A stretch of 64,000 bases of DNA from CAZMRF01 sp964568735 (GCA_964568735.1 CAZMRF010000013.1:21911-85910), one strand, 5' to 3'; numbered from the stretch's first letter, positions 1 through 9,179 are shown. The notes: generated by a model from the sequence alone, not told the origin. Numbers and translations are program-made.

Positions 1-84
1 CGCCGGGATCCACGTCCAGAGTCGGGAGGGGAGCACGGGTCCATCGCACGTTCCCCGCGGCAGCAGGATCGGTGTTCTCTGCTC

Positions 85-597
85 CTACTCGAGCCGCTTG
101 ATGATGTGATATCCGTAGGGGCTTTTCGTCGGATCGAAGTCGGACATGCCTATCTCGCCCACGGCGAGCTTGAACCCGACGTCGCCGAAGGCCGCCACCA
201 TTCTCTTGCGCTCGAACTCGCGGGGAGCCGTGGTCCTGGTCGCGACTCCAATGTTGGCCATCGCATAGATTCCCGGCGGGCTGTCGTCGGTGAACTGCTT
301 CACCAGAGCGTCGAAGTCCTCTCCCTTCTTCGCCCTCTCGAGCACCTCGTGGGCGAGCTTCTTGGCCTCATCGGCCGTGCGCTGGGCCTTCGTGCCTGTT
401 CCCGCGATGCCGATGAGGATGTGCTGAACGATGATGTGCTCGGGCTCCTTGGCCATCGGTTCGGATTTCTCTCCCTCGGCGGCCGACTTCGTCGGTGTGG
501 CCGGAGCCTTTTGAGATTCCTCGGTCAGGACGAAGCCGAGAGCGGCCACACTGGTGACCGCAAGGAGAAGTGCCCATCGGTGCAATCTCAAGATCAT
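85..597 (-). CDS. PpiC-type (parvulin) peptidyl-prolyl isomerase, membrane-anchored or exported
   Basis: A 170-residue protein with one hydrophobic N-terminal segment (about residues 7-25: signal peptide or anchor), a charged linker, and a parvulin rotamase domain from about residue 50 to the end. Visible parvulin features are the HILI strand near the domain start, the helix with EDFDALVKQF, and the closing YGYHIIKRLE. The family catalyses cis-trans isomerisation of prolyl bonds and helps secreted proteins fold, so action in the envelope is likely. I chose the ATG at 597 because GGAGG lies just upstream (spacing only about 3 nt) and it puts the hydrophobic segment at the N-terminus. A longer in-frame start at 681 exists. 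It is divergent from the hydrolase at 743. Confidence 0.85.
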   Translation of the reverse strand: MILRLHRWALLLAVTSVAALGFVLTEESQKAPATPTKSAAEGEKSEPMAKEPEHIIVQHILIGIAGTGTKAQRTADEAKKLAHEVLERAKKGEDFDALVKQFTDDSPPGIYAMANIGVATRTTAPREFERKRMVAAFGDVGFKLAVGEIGMSDFDPTKSPYGYHIIKRLE

Positions 598-742
598 ATC
601 CCTCCGGCCGGTCGTCTGTGGCTGGTACTCTTCACCGGCTCCCGCGGCCGGAATCATGTCCGCCGCCGGAGGGCGCGTCAAGGCTCGCCACGGATCGGGC
701 GCGGATCCTCCTGCTCCAGTCCTGGAGTGTCAAAGATTCGTG

Positions 743-1618
743 ATGCGCAGACAGGAGAGGGGGGCGCTGGACCCGCAATCCTCGGGCGTCCGCGAGATTG
801 GTTTCCGAGGCCGGGGAAGGCTCGTGCTGGTGCTCGTCCTTTCATGCCTCCTCCTCACAGGGGCAGCCCACGCCGAGGATCCACAGAGAGAGACTCCCGG
901 CGCCCCGGAGCCGCGTGTGATCGAGAGGCGCCCCGAGGGAGGCCTCGCCTACCGCCTGACGATGTCGGCGGGGGCCACCCCGGAGAGGCCCGATCGCCTC
1001 GTCGTCTGGCTGCATCCATCAGGAGACCTCTACAACGACCACGTCGAGGCGCTCGCCCCGGTGCTCCTGAGCCACTGCTTCGCCCTGATGGTGATCCTCG
1101 ACAAGGACGCACGGGGATGGACCTACGACGACGCGCGGCTGCTGCTGGGCAGGAGTCTCCCCGACGTGGGCACTGTTCCGGGGATCGACCTTCGCCGGCC
1201 GCTCCTCATGGGATTCAGCGCCGGCGGCCAGGTGGCCCTGGAGCTGTGGCGGACGAAGCCCGCCCTCTACGGCGGCGTCATCGTGGATGCCGCCTACCCC
1301 GCCGAGACGATGGACGGCAAGGATGTCGTTCTAGGGCCGCCCTCCGACCCCGCCATCCGCAGCGTTCCGCTCTTCGTCCTGGTCGGCGGCCAGGACCGAT
1401 TGCTATGGGTGTGGGAGAAGGTGCGTCAGCCGTGGATCGACTCCGGTGTTCCGCTGACCATCGTGGTCGTTCCCGGCAAGGGGCACGAGTGGCTCTTCGG
1501 CGAAGAGCAGGTGAAGGAGCTGGAGGCGTGGCTGGCGCGCCTCCCCGCTGCAGGCTCCTCGGACAATCAGGTCGTGGCGCCGCCGCAGGAGGAGCCGGCG
1601 CCGGCCGTGCAGCCGTAG
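743..1618 (+). CDS. Secreted alpha/beta-hydrolase (esterase/depolymerase-like)
   Basis: A 291-residue protein. It has an N-terminal signal sequence with hydrophobic core LVLVLVLSCLLLTG and a probable cleavage after AHA, then an alpha/beta-hydrolase fold. The nucleophile elbow GFSAGG places the serine at about residue 159. Asp218 (in GGQDRL) and His248 (in GKGHEW) complete a plausible triad. Substrate is unknown; relatives include phospholipase/carboxylesterases and PHB-depolymerase-like enzymes. The ATG at 743 was chosen because the signal peptide follows it; the open frame extends upstream to 554 without protein-like sequence. Its last 52 nt overlap the end of the convergent arsS gene. Confidence 0.8.
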   Translation: MRRQERGALDPQSSGVREIGFRGRGRLVLVLVLSCLLLTGAAHAEDPQRETPGAPEPRVIERRPEGGLAYRLTMSAGATPERPDRLVVWLHPSGDLYNDHVEALAPVLLSHCFALMVILDKDARGWTYDDARLLLGRSLPDVGTVPGIDLRRPLLMGFSAGGQVALELWRTKPALYGGVIVDAAYPAETMDGKDVVLGPPSDPAIRSVPLFVLVGGQDRLLWVWEKVRQPWIDSGVPLTIVVVPGKGHEWLFGEEQVKELEAWLARLPAAGSSDNQVVAPPQEEPAPAVQP

Positions 1619-2613
1619 CAGTGGTTGCCGGTGACGATGGCCCGCCCGTGCAGCCTCGCCGGGTCGAAATCGTGGATGTGAGCCGGCGAGCCGTTCCCGA
1701 CCACCAGCTCCAGCATCTGGTTGAAGTCGCAGTCGTAGAGGCGCCCATCCCAGCCCACCGAGAGCATGTAGCGGCACATGAGCCCCTCCGCGGCGTCGGG
1801 ATTGAAGGCGCCCGCGAGACGCTGCATGTACTCCTCGTAGTTGCCCGTCTCGAGGAGGAACTCCAGGAAGCGGCTGACGGGCATGTTCGCCAGCGTGTAA
1901 AGGCTGTTGAAGACGATGCCGTGGTCCGCAGCGAGTCTCTTCTTGAAGAGCGCCTCGAGCGAAGGCTGGGAAGGGGGCAGGAAGGCTCCCACGGGGTTGG
2001 CCACGAGGTTCAGGACTCTCCCCGTGCCCTCCCTTCCGTAACCCAGGGAGTTCAGCAGGCGCAGCGCCTCGATGGATTTTTCGAAGACCCCCTCCCCGCG
2101 CTGCGCGTCGGTCGGGCGGGCCGTGTAGTAGGGAAGCGAGGCGATCACCTCGACGTCGTGGCGCGCGAGGAACTCCGCGAGATCGGAGTGCGCAGGAAGC
2201 AGGAGCACACTCAGGTTGCAGCGGTCGATCACGTGACGCCCGAGGCGCGTGGCCTCCTCCACGAGGTAGCGGAAGCAGGGATTCAGCTCCGGCGCTCCGC
2301 CCGTGATGTCCAACGTGGGGATCCCGCTCCTCGCGAGGACAGCCATGCAGATCCCGGCGGTCTCGAGAGTCATGACCTCCCTTCGATCGGGGCCGGCATC
2401 CACGTGGCAGTGGCGGCAGGTCTGGTTGCAGAGCTTCCCGACGTTGATCTGGAGAACCGTGATCCCCGTGGCGCAGAGGGTATCCACGCCCGCTCCGGCG
2501 AGCCTGCGATCGAAGCGAGGTAGCCCGTCCGCCGCCTCGAGGATCCGCCTCTGTTCTGCGGCGGAAGCCAGAGGGCTGGACCGGGATCGGAGAGTCTGGA
2601 TCAGGATTGACAT
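1567..2613 (-). CDS. arsS: Arsenosugar-type radical SAM protein ArsS
   Basis: A 348-residue radical SAM enzyme. The [4Fe-4S]-binding cysteines are C62, C66 and C69 in CNQTCRHCH, with DITGGAPELNP typical of this subfamily. The C-terminal part ends in a Cys-rich segment (CYGCTAG, SSCGG), as in the radical SAM/Cys-rich family. ArsS-type proteins are proposed to transfer the 5'-deoxyadenosyl group of SAM to arsenic in arsenosugar synthesis. The partner peroxidase-like gene lies 79 nt upstream on the same strand, as usually found. No arsM methyltransferase is seen in the window. The 3' end overlaps the convergent hydrolase. Confidence 0.88.
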   Translation of the reverse strand: MSILIQTLRSRSSPLASAAEQRRILEAADGLPRFDRRLAGAGVDTLCATGITVLQINVGKLCNQTCRHCHVDAGPDRREVMTLETAGICMAVLARSGIPTLDITGGAPELNPCFRYLVEEATRLGRHVIDRCNLSVLLLPAHSDLAEFLARHDVEVIASLPYYTARPTDAQRGEGVFEKSIEALRLLNSLGYGREGTGRVLNLVANPVGAFLPPSQPSLEALFKKRLAADHGIVFNSLYTLANMPVSRFLEFLLETGNYEEYMQRLAGAFNPDAAEGLMCRYMLSVGWDGRLYDCDFNQMLELVVGNGSPAHIHDFDPARLHGRAIVTGNHCYGCTAGAGSSCGGATT

Positions 2614-2692
2614 GAGCCGGCGTCAACCTCCTTCTTCACGGCCCGTCGGTGGCACTCCGAGACCATCTTGAGCGACTGAAGGCGCGAGTGCC

Positions 2693-3025
2693 CTACATCG
2701 AGATCTTCTTCGCGACGTTGCGCATCTGCACGCCGTGCACGAGCGAGGAGCCGCCACGGATAGCGCAGGCCACGTGGACCGCCTCGGTCATCTCCTCGAT
2801 GTTCGAGCCCTTCTCGAGAGAGGCCTGCGTGTAGGCGTCGATGCAGTAGGGGCACTGGATCGTGTGGGCCACGGCGAGCGCGATGAGAGATTTCTCCCGC
2901 TCCGTGAGCGCCCCCTCGGCGAAGACGGCGGAGTAATAGGCCATGAACTTCTCCCAAAGGGCGGGATTCCCCTGGCCCATGTCGGAGAAGTGCGGAAGGT
3001 CCTTGGGGTGGTAGTAGGTGTCCAT
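2693..3025 (-). CDS. AhpD-like peroxidase/carboxymuconolactone decarboxylase-fold protein, ArsS partner
   Basis: A 110-residue single-domain protein of the carboxymuconolactone decarboxylase/AhpD fold. The redox motif is CPYC (C58, C61), followed by the helix IDAYTQASLEKG. Members beside ArsS-type radical SAM genes form a recognised 'arsenosugar-associated peroxidase-like' group, and the location just upstream of arsS fits that pairing. The reaction is unproven; thiol-disulfide or peroxidase chemistry in the cytoplasm is inferred from CxxC. The start ATG at 3025 is preceded by GGAGGGA. Next upstream on the same strand is the NiCoT gene, 29 nt away, so the three may form one unit. Confidence 0.85.
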   Translation of the reverse strand: MDTYYHPKDLPHFSDMGQGNPALWEKFMAYYSAVFAEGALTEREKSLIALAVAHTIQCPYCIDAYTQASLEKGSNIEEMTEAVHVACAIRGGSSLVHGVQMRNVAKKISM

Positions 3026-3054
3026 TCATTCCCTCCTGCGCCTCGAGGGGAGTT

Positions 3055-3795
3055 TCAGAATGAGAGCTCGGGTGCGATGCCCGTCATGAGATAGAGGCCC
3101 ATGCCAAGGCTGAGCGTGCCGGCTGCGAGCCTGAGCAGCCGCTGCGGGCGCGCGCCCGTGAGCCTGCCGGAGGCCAGGGGCAGGCCCACGAGCGTGCTCA
3201 TGAGGGCCATGCCGAGGATCGAGCCGGCGCCGAAGACCACCACGAAGCCGAGCCGGGCAAAGGTGCCTGGAATCGTGGCCAGTATCACCACCGTCAGAGC
3301 GGCGCTGCCCGCCATGCCGTGGAGAAGGCCCACGAGGAAGGGGGCACGCCCTCGGGACTCCGAGGCGGCACGAGCGGCCCCGGGCAGCTCATGGTGCGAG
3401 GTGTGGGCGGGATCGACCCCCACGGGATGGACGTGCGGATGGAAATGGTGCCTCTCACCGTGATCGTGGCCATGCGCGTGGAGCACGGCCCCGCGGCGGT
3501 ACCTCCAGATCATCCGCGCGCCCATCAAGGCGAGGACGATGCCCACCGCGAACTCCATCCAGAGGGCCAGGGATCCCGGAATGCGCAGGCCGAGCAGGAC
3601 GACTCCGAGGCTGACGGCGGTGAGAGCGGAGGCGTGGCCCAGCCCCCAGGCGATCCCCACCGCTGAAGCGCCGGCGACCTTCCCGCGCCGCTCGCCGACG
3701 AGGACGGCCACGGCGGCAAGGTGGTCGGCGTCGAGGGCGTGCTTCATCCCGAGGGCGAAGCCCACCCCGAGCGCTGTCAGCGTCGTGCCGAGCAT
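3055..3795 (-). CDS. NiCoT-family/HupE-like transition-metal permease
   Basis: A 246-residue membrane protein with about six hydrophobic segments. The first helix carries the NiCoT signature HX4DH (H19...D24-H25 within GMKHALDADH), the metal-selectivity motif of nickel/cobalt permeases. Between the third and fourth segments is a His-rich loop (HAHGHDHGERHHFHPHVHP), likely cytoplasmic and metal-binding. A second conserved segment reads LVGLLHGMAGSAALT. Nickel or cobalt transport is the family expectation, and direction is not deducible. The ATG at 3795 was chosen because it begins the first helix and has purine-rich GGAAGAGG upstream; the frame is open to 3954 but not protein-like. It sits directly upstream of the arsS pair. 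Confidence 0.8.
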   Translation of the reverse strand: MLGTTLTALGVGFALGMKHALDADHLAAVAVLVGERRGKVAGASAVGIAWGLGHASALTAVSLGVVLLGLRIPGSLALWMEFAVGIVLALMGARMIWRYRRGAVLHAHGHDHGERHHFHPHVHPVGVDPAHTSHHELPGAARAASESRGRAPFLVGLLHGMAGSAALTVVILATIPGTFARLGFVVVFGAGSILGMALMSTLVGLPLASGRLTGARPQRLLRLAAGTLSLGMGLYLMTGIAPELSF

Positions 3796-3925
3796 GGGAG
3801 ATCCTCTTCCGGGAGCCGCGGCGAATCCTATCACAGCCTTCCCGCGGATCGACTTGAGGGCTGCCTGGAGTATCCTTCCCGCTCCTGCCCCTGGCTCCGG
3901 AAGGCGGGGCGGGTGGGGTTCCTCG

Positions 3926-5332
3926 ATGCCGCCCGAATACGACTTGATCGTCATTGGCTCCGGTCCCGCCGGCGAGAAGGGCGCCGCCCAGGCCGCCTAC
4001 TTCGGCAAGAGCGTCGCCATCGTGGAGAGGGATCTCAGGCTCGGCGGCGCCTCGACCAACACCGGCACCCTGCCCAGCAAGACCCTGCGCGAGTCGGCGC
4101 TCTACTTTTCCGGCCTGAGGCAGCGGGGTCTCTACGGGATCGATTACTCGCTCAAGGAGAACCTGACGGTCGCCGACTTCCTGCACCGCGAGAAGCAGGT
4201 CGTCGCCATCCATCGCGATCTCATCTCGACCAACATCGCTCGACACGGGATCGATCTCATCGGGGGGGAAGCATCCTTCGAGGATCCCCGGACGCTGCTC
4301 ATCAACCATGAGGGCGACGAGCAGCGCCTGATCGGCAGCCACTTCCTGATCGCGACGGGCTCGCGCCCGCACCGGCCCGCGGAGATCCCCTTCGACGACC
4401 AGGTGATCTGCGACTCGGACTCCGTCCTCGGGATGGACCGCATTCCCCGGAGCCTTCTCGTGGTCGGGGGCGGCGTGATCGGCTGTGAATACGCGTCGAC
4501 CTTCGCCGCGCTGGGGGTCCGCGTGAGCCTCGTCGAGTCCAAGGATCGCCTCCTGCCCTTCCTGGACGCGGAGATCTCGGAGCAGCTCCGTGCGGGGATC
4601 GAGAAGCTCGGCGTGACGATGTGCATGGAGGATCGGCTCGCGTCGATCGTGAGAACGGGGGACTCCATCCGGGCGGAGCTGCGTTCCGGAAAGGTCATCG
4701 AGGCCGATCGTGCCCTCTTCGCCGCCGGCAGGCGCGGCTGCACGTCAGGGCTGGGCCTCGAGCGGGCGGGCGTGGCCGAGGACGGCCGCGGGCGGATCGA
4801 GGTCAACGAGCACTTCCAGACCACGGCGCCGCACATCTACGCCGCGGGCGACGTGATCGGTTTTCCGGGCCTGGCCGCGACTTCCATGGAGCAGGGGCGC
4901 GTGGCGGTCTGCCATGCCTTCCAGTTCCGCTACAAGACGCACGTCTCGTCGATGCTGCCCTTCGGGATCTACTCTATCCCCGAGGTATCGGCGGCGGGCG
5001 AGACGGAGGAGTCCTGCAAGGCCAAGGGGATTCCCTACGAGGTCGGGCGGGCCCGTTACGAGAACAACGCCCGCGCCCAGATCGTCGGGGACACGCACGG
5101 CCTGCTGAAGCTCGTTTTCTCTCCCGACGACCTGAGCCTGCTCGGCATCCACTGCGTGGGGGAAGGGGCGACGGAGATCATCCACCTGGGGCTCATGGTG
5201 ATGACCTCGGGCGGCGGGATCGATGCCTTCATCGAGGCCGTCTTCAACTTCCCCACGCTCTCTGAGATGTACAAATACGCGGCTTACGACGGCTTGGGGA
5301 ACCTCTCGGGCCACAAGCTCCGGGAAGGCTGA
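3926..5332 (+). CDS. sthA: Soluble pyridine nucleotide transhydrogenase-like flavoprotein (SthA type)
   Basis: A 468-residue pyridine nucleotide-disulfide oxidoreductase-family flavoprotein. It has an FAD-binding GSGPAGEKGA (residues 11-20), a central NAD(P)-binding GGGVIGCEYA, the second FAD motif IYAAGDVIG, and a C-terminal dimerisation domain. Where lipoamide dehydrogenases carry the CxxxxC redox disulfide, this protein has S43 and T48 (GGASTNTGTLPSK). Lack of that disulfide is characteristic of SthA transhydrogenases, which exchange hydride between NADPH and NAD+ in the cytoplasm. The ATG at 3926 starts the Rossmann fold directly; the frame stays open back to 3539 inside the opposite-strand NiCoT gene. 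A related NADH-dependent oxidoreductase cannot be excluded. Confidence 0.85.
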   Translation: MPPEYDLIVIGSGPAGEKGAAQAAYFGKSVAIVERDLRLGGASTNTGTLPSKTLRESALYFSGLRQRGLYGIDYSLKENLTVADFLHREKQVVAIHRDLISTNIARHGIDLIGGEASFEDPRTLLINHEGDEQRLIGSHFLIATGSRPHRPAEIPFDDQVICDSDSVLGMDRIPRSLLVVGGGVIGCEYASTFAALGVRVSLVESKDRLLPFLDAEISEQLRAGIEKLGVTMCMEDRLASIVRTGDSIRAELRSGKVIEADRALFAAGRRGCTSGLGLERAGVAEDGRGRIEVNEHFQTTAPHIYAAGDVIGFPGLAATSMEQGRVAVCHAFQFRYKTHVSSMLPFGIYSIPEVSAAGETEESCKAKGIPYEVGRARYENNARAQIVGDTHGLLKLVFSPDDLSLLGIHCVGEGATEIIHLGLMVMTSGGGIDAFIEAVFNFPTLSEMYKYAAYDGLGNLSGHKLREG

Positions 5333-5348
5333 GCGCGGGTGAAGTGAA

Positions 5349-5825
5349 TCAGCCTCCGGAGCTTTCCCGCGTCACCTTGATCTGCACGGGCGACTCCTTC
5401 ACCTCCACTTCACGCGAGGCCGAGGCGTATCGCTTCCCCTCCCGGTCCTCGAGGATGATCCGGTAGGAATAGGTGCCCGCCTTCTCGAGGGAGAGGCTCT
5501 GCTCGAAGGTCTGCGGCACGGGGATCTCGGCGGGAGGCTTCAAGCAGGGGATCATGTCTCGCGTCGTGAAGGGCAGGCCGGTGCCCGTGGTGTTGGTCCA
5601 GTCGGCCTGGACGAAGCAGGCCTTCATGGCGTCCGGACCGGACAGCTTGATCTCACCAGTGAGAGTCAGCTCCATCGGGAGCATCCCGTGATGGGCCGAG
5701 ACGCGCAGCTCGATCACCGGCTTGCCGGGGAGCGCGCTGATGGGCTCGGCCGGTTCCTTGGAGCCTGCCGGTGCCAGCGTGCAGCAGAGGAGTGAAACGG
5801 ACGCGACTACGGTCTCTCGTCTCAT
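5349..5825 (-). CDS. Secreted protein of unknown function
   Basis: A 158-residue protein with a short signal peptide (hydrophobic core VVASVSLLCCTLAPA, residues 6-20). The mature part is mostly beta-strand-like, with the pattern of an Ig/PKD-type fold: VIELRVSAHHG, MELTLTGEI, GTYSYRIILED. Two mature cysteines (in KACFVQAD and MIPCLKPP) could form a disulfide. No family recognised. The ATG at 5825 has a strong AAGGAGGAAG just upstream. It is divergent from mpl and ends 16 nt from the end of the SthA-like gene, convergent with it. Confidence 0.6.
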   Translation of the reverse strand: MRRETVVASVSLLCCTLAPAGSKEPAEPISALPGKPVIELRVSAHHGMLPMELTLTGEIKLSGPDAMKACFVQADWTNTTGTGLPFTTRDMIPCLKPPAEIPVPQTFEQSLSLEKAGTYSYRIILEDREGKRYASASREVEVKESPVQIKVTRESSGG

Positions 5826-5960
5826 GTCTTCCTCCTTGCCGGGATGCCAACCCTGAGAGCCTAGCACCCCCCCGGGGACCCCTGCACCTCCCGGGCGGCT
5901 GGTGTATCGTCCCCTCTCCGCGTCCGCCCGCGGGGATCCTGTCTCGTGGAGGAGGAGAGA

Positions 5961-7409
5961 TTGTCGGGCGTCCGATCGGTTCATCTCATCGGCATCTGCG
6001 GAACGGGCATGGGATCGCTCGCGGGTTTGCTGAAGTCACGCGGTTTCGACGTGCGCGGCTCGGATGAGAGCGTCTACCCGCCGATCTCGACGATGCTGGA
6101 GTCACTGGGGATTCCCATCCTCAAGGGGTACGGGCCGCAGAACCTCATGCCCTTCCCCGATCTCGTCGTCGTGGGCAACGTCGTGGGGCGCTCCAACCCC
6201 GAGGTGGTGGCGCTCCTCGAGAGCGGCCTGCCCTACATGAGCATGCCGCAGGCTCTCGGCGAGTTCGTCCTGGCCGGCCGCCATCCCGTGGTGGTCGCCG
6301 GCACTCACGGCAAGACGACGACATCGGCCATGATGAGCCACGTCCTCCTCGAGGCCGGGCAGGATCCCTCGTGGTTCGTCGGCGGGGTCGTGATGGGAGA
6401 CGACAGGTCCTTTCACCTGGGAGGAGGCAGCCACGTCGTCGTGGAGGGCGACGAGTACGAGACCTCCTTCTTCGACAAGGGCCCCAAGCTGCTCCACTAC
6501 AGGCCGAGGACCGCCATCCTGACGAGCGTCGAGTACGATCATGCCGAGATGTTCCCCAGCTTCGAGGCGGTCCAGGAGGCCTTCCGCCGCTTCGTCCAGC
6601 TCATTCCCGAGGACGGAACGCTCGTCGCCTGCTCCGACGATGCCGGCGTCCTGTCCGAGCTGCCTCACGCCCGGTGCGGCGTCGTGCGCTACGGTCTGCA
6701 CTCGGGCGACCTTCGCGGCCGCGTCGAGCACGAGGGTCCGGAAGGCACGAAGTTCGTCGCATCCTCGGGGCGAGCCGAGGCGCGCTTCGCGATCCCCCAG
6801 ACCGGGCGGCACAACACGCTCAACGCCCTGGCGGTCGTGGGCGCCGCTCGCTCGCTCGGCATCGAGGACGCGAGGATCGCCCCGGGCCTCTCCAGCTTCC
6901 GAGGGGTGCGCCGCAGGCAGGAGATCGTGGGGGTGGCCGGCGGCGTCACGGTCCTCGACGATTTCGCGCATCATCCCACGGCCGTCCGCGAGACCATCGC
7001 CGGAACCCGGGTCCGCTTCGCCCCGAGGCGTTTCTGGGCCGTCTTCGAGCCGCGCACGAACACGACGCGCCGGAAGGTCTTTCAGGAAACCTACGCCGAG
7101 GCCTTCGACGGCGCGGACGTGGCTGTCATCGCCGCCGTCGATCACCCCGAGCGAGCGCCGGAAGGGAACCGGCTCGACGTCGCGCGGCTGGTCGAGGACG
7201 TGAGGTCGAGGGGCGTCGACGCCCGCTACGTCCCGGATGTGGAGGCCATCGTCGGCATGCTGGCCGCCGAGTGCGCTCCGGGCGACGTCGTCCTGATCAT
7301 GTCGAACGGGGCTTTCGGCGGGATCCACCGGAAGCTCCTCGCCGCGCTCGACGGCCGGGCGAGAGGCCACGATCGCGCGAAGATCGGAGAGCGAGATTCG
7401 GCATCCTAG
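5961..7409 (+). CDS. mpl: UDP-N-acetylmuramate:L-alanyl-gamma-D-glutamyl-meso-diaminopimelate ligase
   Basis: About 482 residues of the Mur ligase family, Mpl branch. The N-terminal Rossmann-like start is VHLIGICGTGMGSLAGLL, the ATP loop VVVAGTHGKTTTSAM, followed by VVEGDEYETSFFDKGPKLLHY, which is typical of Mpl, and a C-terminal domain with VLDDFAHHPTAVRETI. Mpl reattaches recycled murein tripeptide to UDP-MurNAc in the cytoplasm. I prefer TTG at 5961 because GGAGGAGGAGAG lies immediately upstream; an in-frame GTG at 5946 is the alternative. MurC is the nearest paralogue, but the GDEYETSFFDKGPK segment argues for Mpl. No other peptidoglycan gene adjoins it. Confidence 0.88.
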   Translation: MSGVRSVHLIGICGTGMGSLAGLLKSRGFDVRGSDESVYPPISTMLESLGIPILKGYGPQNLMPFPDLVVVGNVVGRSNPEVVALLESGLPYMSMPQALGEFVLAGRHPVVVAGTHGKTTTSAMMSHVLLEAGQDPSWFVGGVVMGDDRSFHLGGGSHVVVEGDEYETSFFDKGPKLLHYRPRTAILTSVEYDHAEMFPSFEAVQEAFRRFVQLIPEDGTLVACSDDAGVLSELPHARCGVVRYGLHSGDLRGRVEHEGPEGTKFVASSGRAEARFAIPQTGRHNTLNALAVVGAARSLGIEDARIAPGLSSFRGVRRRQEIVGVAGGVTVLDDFAHHPTAVRETIAGTRVRFAPRRFWAVFEPRTNTTRRKVFQETYAEAFDGADVAVIAAVDHPERAPEGNRLDVARLVEDVRSRGVDARYVPDVEAIVGMLAAECAPGDVVLIMSNGAFGGIHRKLLAALDGRARGHDRAKIGERDSAS

Positions 7410-7485
7410 GGCGCCTGCGGGGTAGAGAGAGCGGTATGCACCCGTCTCAGAACGGCGATTCCATGCGCCGACCGATCCGAGGGCC

Positions 7486-9114
7486 TCAGCGGCGGCCGGC
7501 CGGCACCGCGGACGGGAACTCGTGGATCTCCGCTCCCGCGGAGGCCCCAGTTCCAGGAGTTTCCAGCGGGAGTACCACTCGGATGGTCGTTCCCTTGCCG
7601 GGCGCCGATTCGACCTCGACGGCCCCGCCGTGCGCCGAGATGATGCTCGAGGCGATGGCCATCCCCAGCCCCGAGCCGGTCTCCTTGCCGGAGGTATAGA
7701 AGGGCTCGAAGGCGCGACGGCGCACCTCCTCCGTCATCCCGCAGCCCGAGTCGGTCACCGAGATCACGAGGCGATCTGCGGCGATGGCCCCGCCCACACG
7801 GACCTCGCCTCCCCCGGGCATCGCCTCGGAGGCGTTGCGCAGGAGGTTGCGGAAAACGCGCTCCATGCGGGCCGGGTCGATCATCAAGGTGACGTCGTCC
7901 CTCAGGGCCACCAGGACGCGGATGGAGCGCGCGCTCATCTCCGCGTGGACGGCCCGGGCCACCCGCCCGAGGAAGATCCGCAGCGATACAGGCTCCGTCC
8001 GAAGCTCCATGCGACCCCGGCAGAAGTCGAGGACCTCTTTGGTCATCCCGGTCATGCGCTGCGCTTCTTCGCCGATGAGACCCAGCAGCTCCTGCGCCTT
8101 CGGCGCGGCCGGATCCCTCATGACGAGATGCAGGGCGGCGTGGATCCCCGTGATCGGTCCATTCAGGTCGTGGACGATGGAGGAGACCATTCTCCCGACG
8201 GCCGACAGCCGCTCCGTCATGATCATCTGCTCGCTGAGACGCGCGTTCTCGATGGCCACCGACGCCTGGTCGGCGAGCGCCTCGAGGATCTCGAGGTCCT
8301 CGGTGATCGCGCCCTCCAGCGCTCCGCGATGGTCGATGTAGAGGATGCCCGTGGGCTCCCCGCGCGCCAGGATGGGGGTGCACATGACCGTCTGGAGCTT
8401 GAGCCTGACGATGGACGCGCTGCCGGCCTCGCCGATCCCCTCGGGATCACCTGGGACGTAATGAACGGATCGCTTCGAGCGGATGGCCTTGCGGATGAGG
8501 CTGAGGCTGGCCGGGATCGTCTCGCCGCGCAGGCGAGCCTCGTCGAGGTTCCTCGACGCGCAGGGATTGAGAGAGCCGTCCTGCTCCACCAGAAGAAGGA
8601 AGCCCTTCTCCGCGCCCGTCACCTGGAGCGCCGCGTCCATCACTCTGTTCAGGACCTCGTCGAGCACCAGGGAGGAATTGATCGCACGGCACGCCGTGAG
8701 GAGCCCCCGCAGCTTCTTCTCCCTGAGATCCCCGGTCCTCGAGCTCTCGATCAGGAAGGTCAGCCGGTAGGGGCAGCCCTGTCCGAACGTGATCACGTCG
8801 CCGTGAGCGAGGACGCCCTTGTGCGCGGAGACGCCGTTGACGAGAGTCGTCATCCCCGCGCTCGTGTCGGCGAAGGTGAATCTGTCGCCTTCCCTGAGGA
8901 TGAGAAGGTGGCAGGGAGCGACGCTCTCGTGCTCGAGGCGGAGCCCGGAGCCCGGCTCGCTCCCCACGCGCAGGAGCCCCTGCCGGAAGACGATCGTCTT
9001 CTCGAACCCCTTCTCGTCCTCGATGCGGATCCGGACCGGGATTCTGCCCTGCGCTTCCTGCTTCAAGGTCGATGCCTTCCGGGGCGGAGAGGCCTGCGCC
9101 GCCCGGGGGCTCAA
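7486..9114 (-). CDS. FHA-GAF sensor histidine kinase
   Basis: A 542-residue soluble histidine kinase. Domains in order are an FHA domain (about 40-115, with RVGSEPGSGLRL and a loop NGVSAHKGVLAHGDVI), a GAF domain (about 150-292), a dimerisation/phosphoacceptor helix with H315 in VHDLNGP, and a HATPase domain. The HATPase shows N-box NLLRNASEAM, G1 DSGCGM and G2 GSGLGMAI. No transmembrane segment is visible, so it senses a cytoplasmic signal. The FHA domain would bind a phosphothreonine partner. No response regulator is adjacent (orphan kinase). The frame is open to about the amidohydrolase end, and the start at 9114 is tentative. Confidence 0.85.
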   Translation of the reverse strand: MSPRAAQASPPRKASTLKQEAQGRIPVRIRIEDEKGFEKTIVFRQGLLRVGSEPGSGLRLEHESVAPCHLLILREGDRFTFADTSAGMTTLVNGVSAHKGVLAHGDVITFGQGCPYRLTFLIESSRTGDLREKKLRGLLTACRAINSSLVLDEVLNRVMDAALQVTGAEKGFLLLVEQDGSLNPCASRNLDEARLRGETIPASLSLIRKAIRSKRSVHYVPGDPEGIGEAGSASIVRLKLQTVMCTPILARGEPTGILYIDHRGALEGAITEDLEILEALADQASVAIENARLSEQMIMTERLSAVGRMVSSIVHDLNGPITGIHAALHLVMRDPAAPKAQELLGLIGEEAQRMTGMTKEVLDFCRGRMELRTEPVSLRIFLGRVARAVHAEMSARSIRVLVALRDDVTLMIDPARMERVFRNLLRNASEAMPGGGEVRVGGAIAADRLVISVTDSGCGMTEEVRRRAFEPFYTSGKETGSGLGMAIASSIISAHGGAVEVESAPGKGTTIRVVLPLETPGTGASAGAEIHEFPSAVPAGRR

Positions 9115-9179
9115 TGTAGGAGCCCGTCCTGGGACTGGCTAGGAGCGCGCGACAATGCCGACTGCGCCGACGCAGCCGA

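Noticed and set aside
106..2523. 805-codon + strand frame covering the isomerase, hydrolase and arsS region
   Set aside because: It overlaps three well-supported genes and encodes Arg/Gly/Pro-rich text without domains.
5946..7370. Long antisense frame opposite mpl
   Set aside because: Shadow of mpl third-codon GC bias; no signature.
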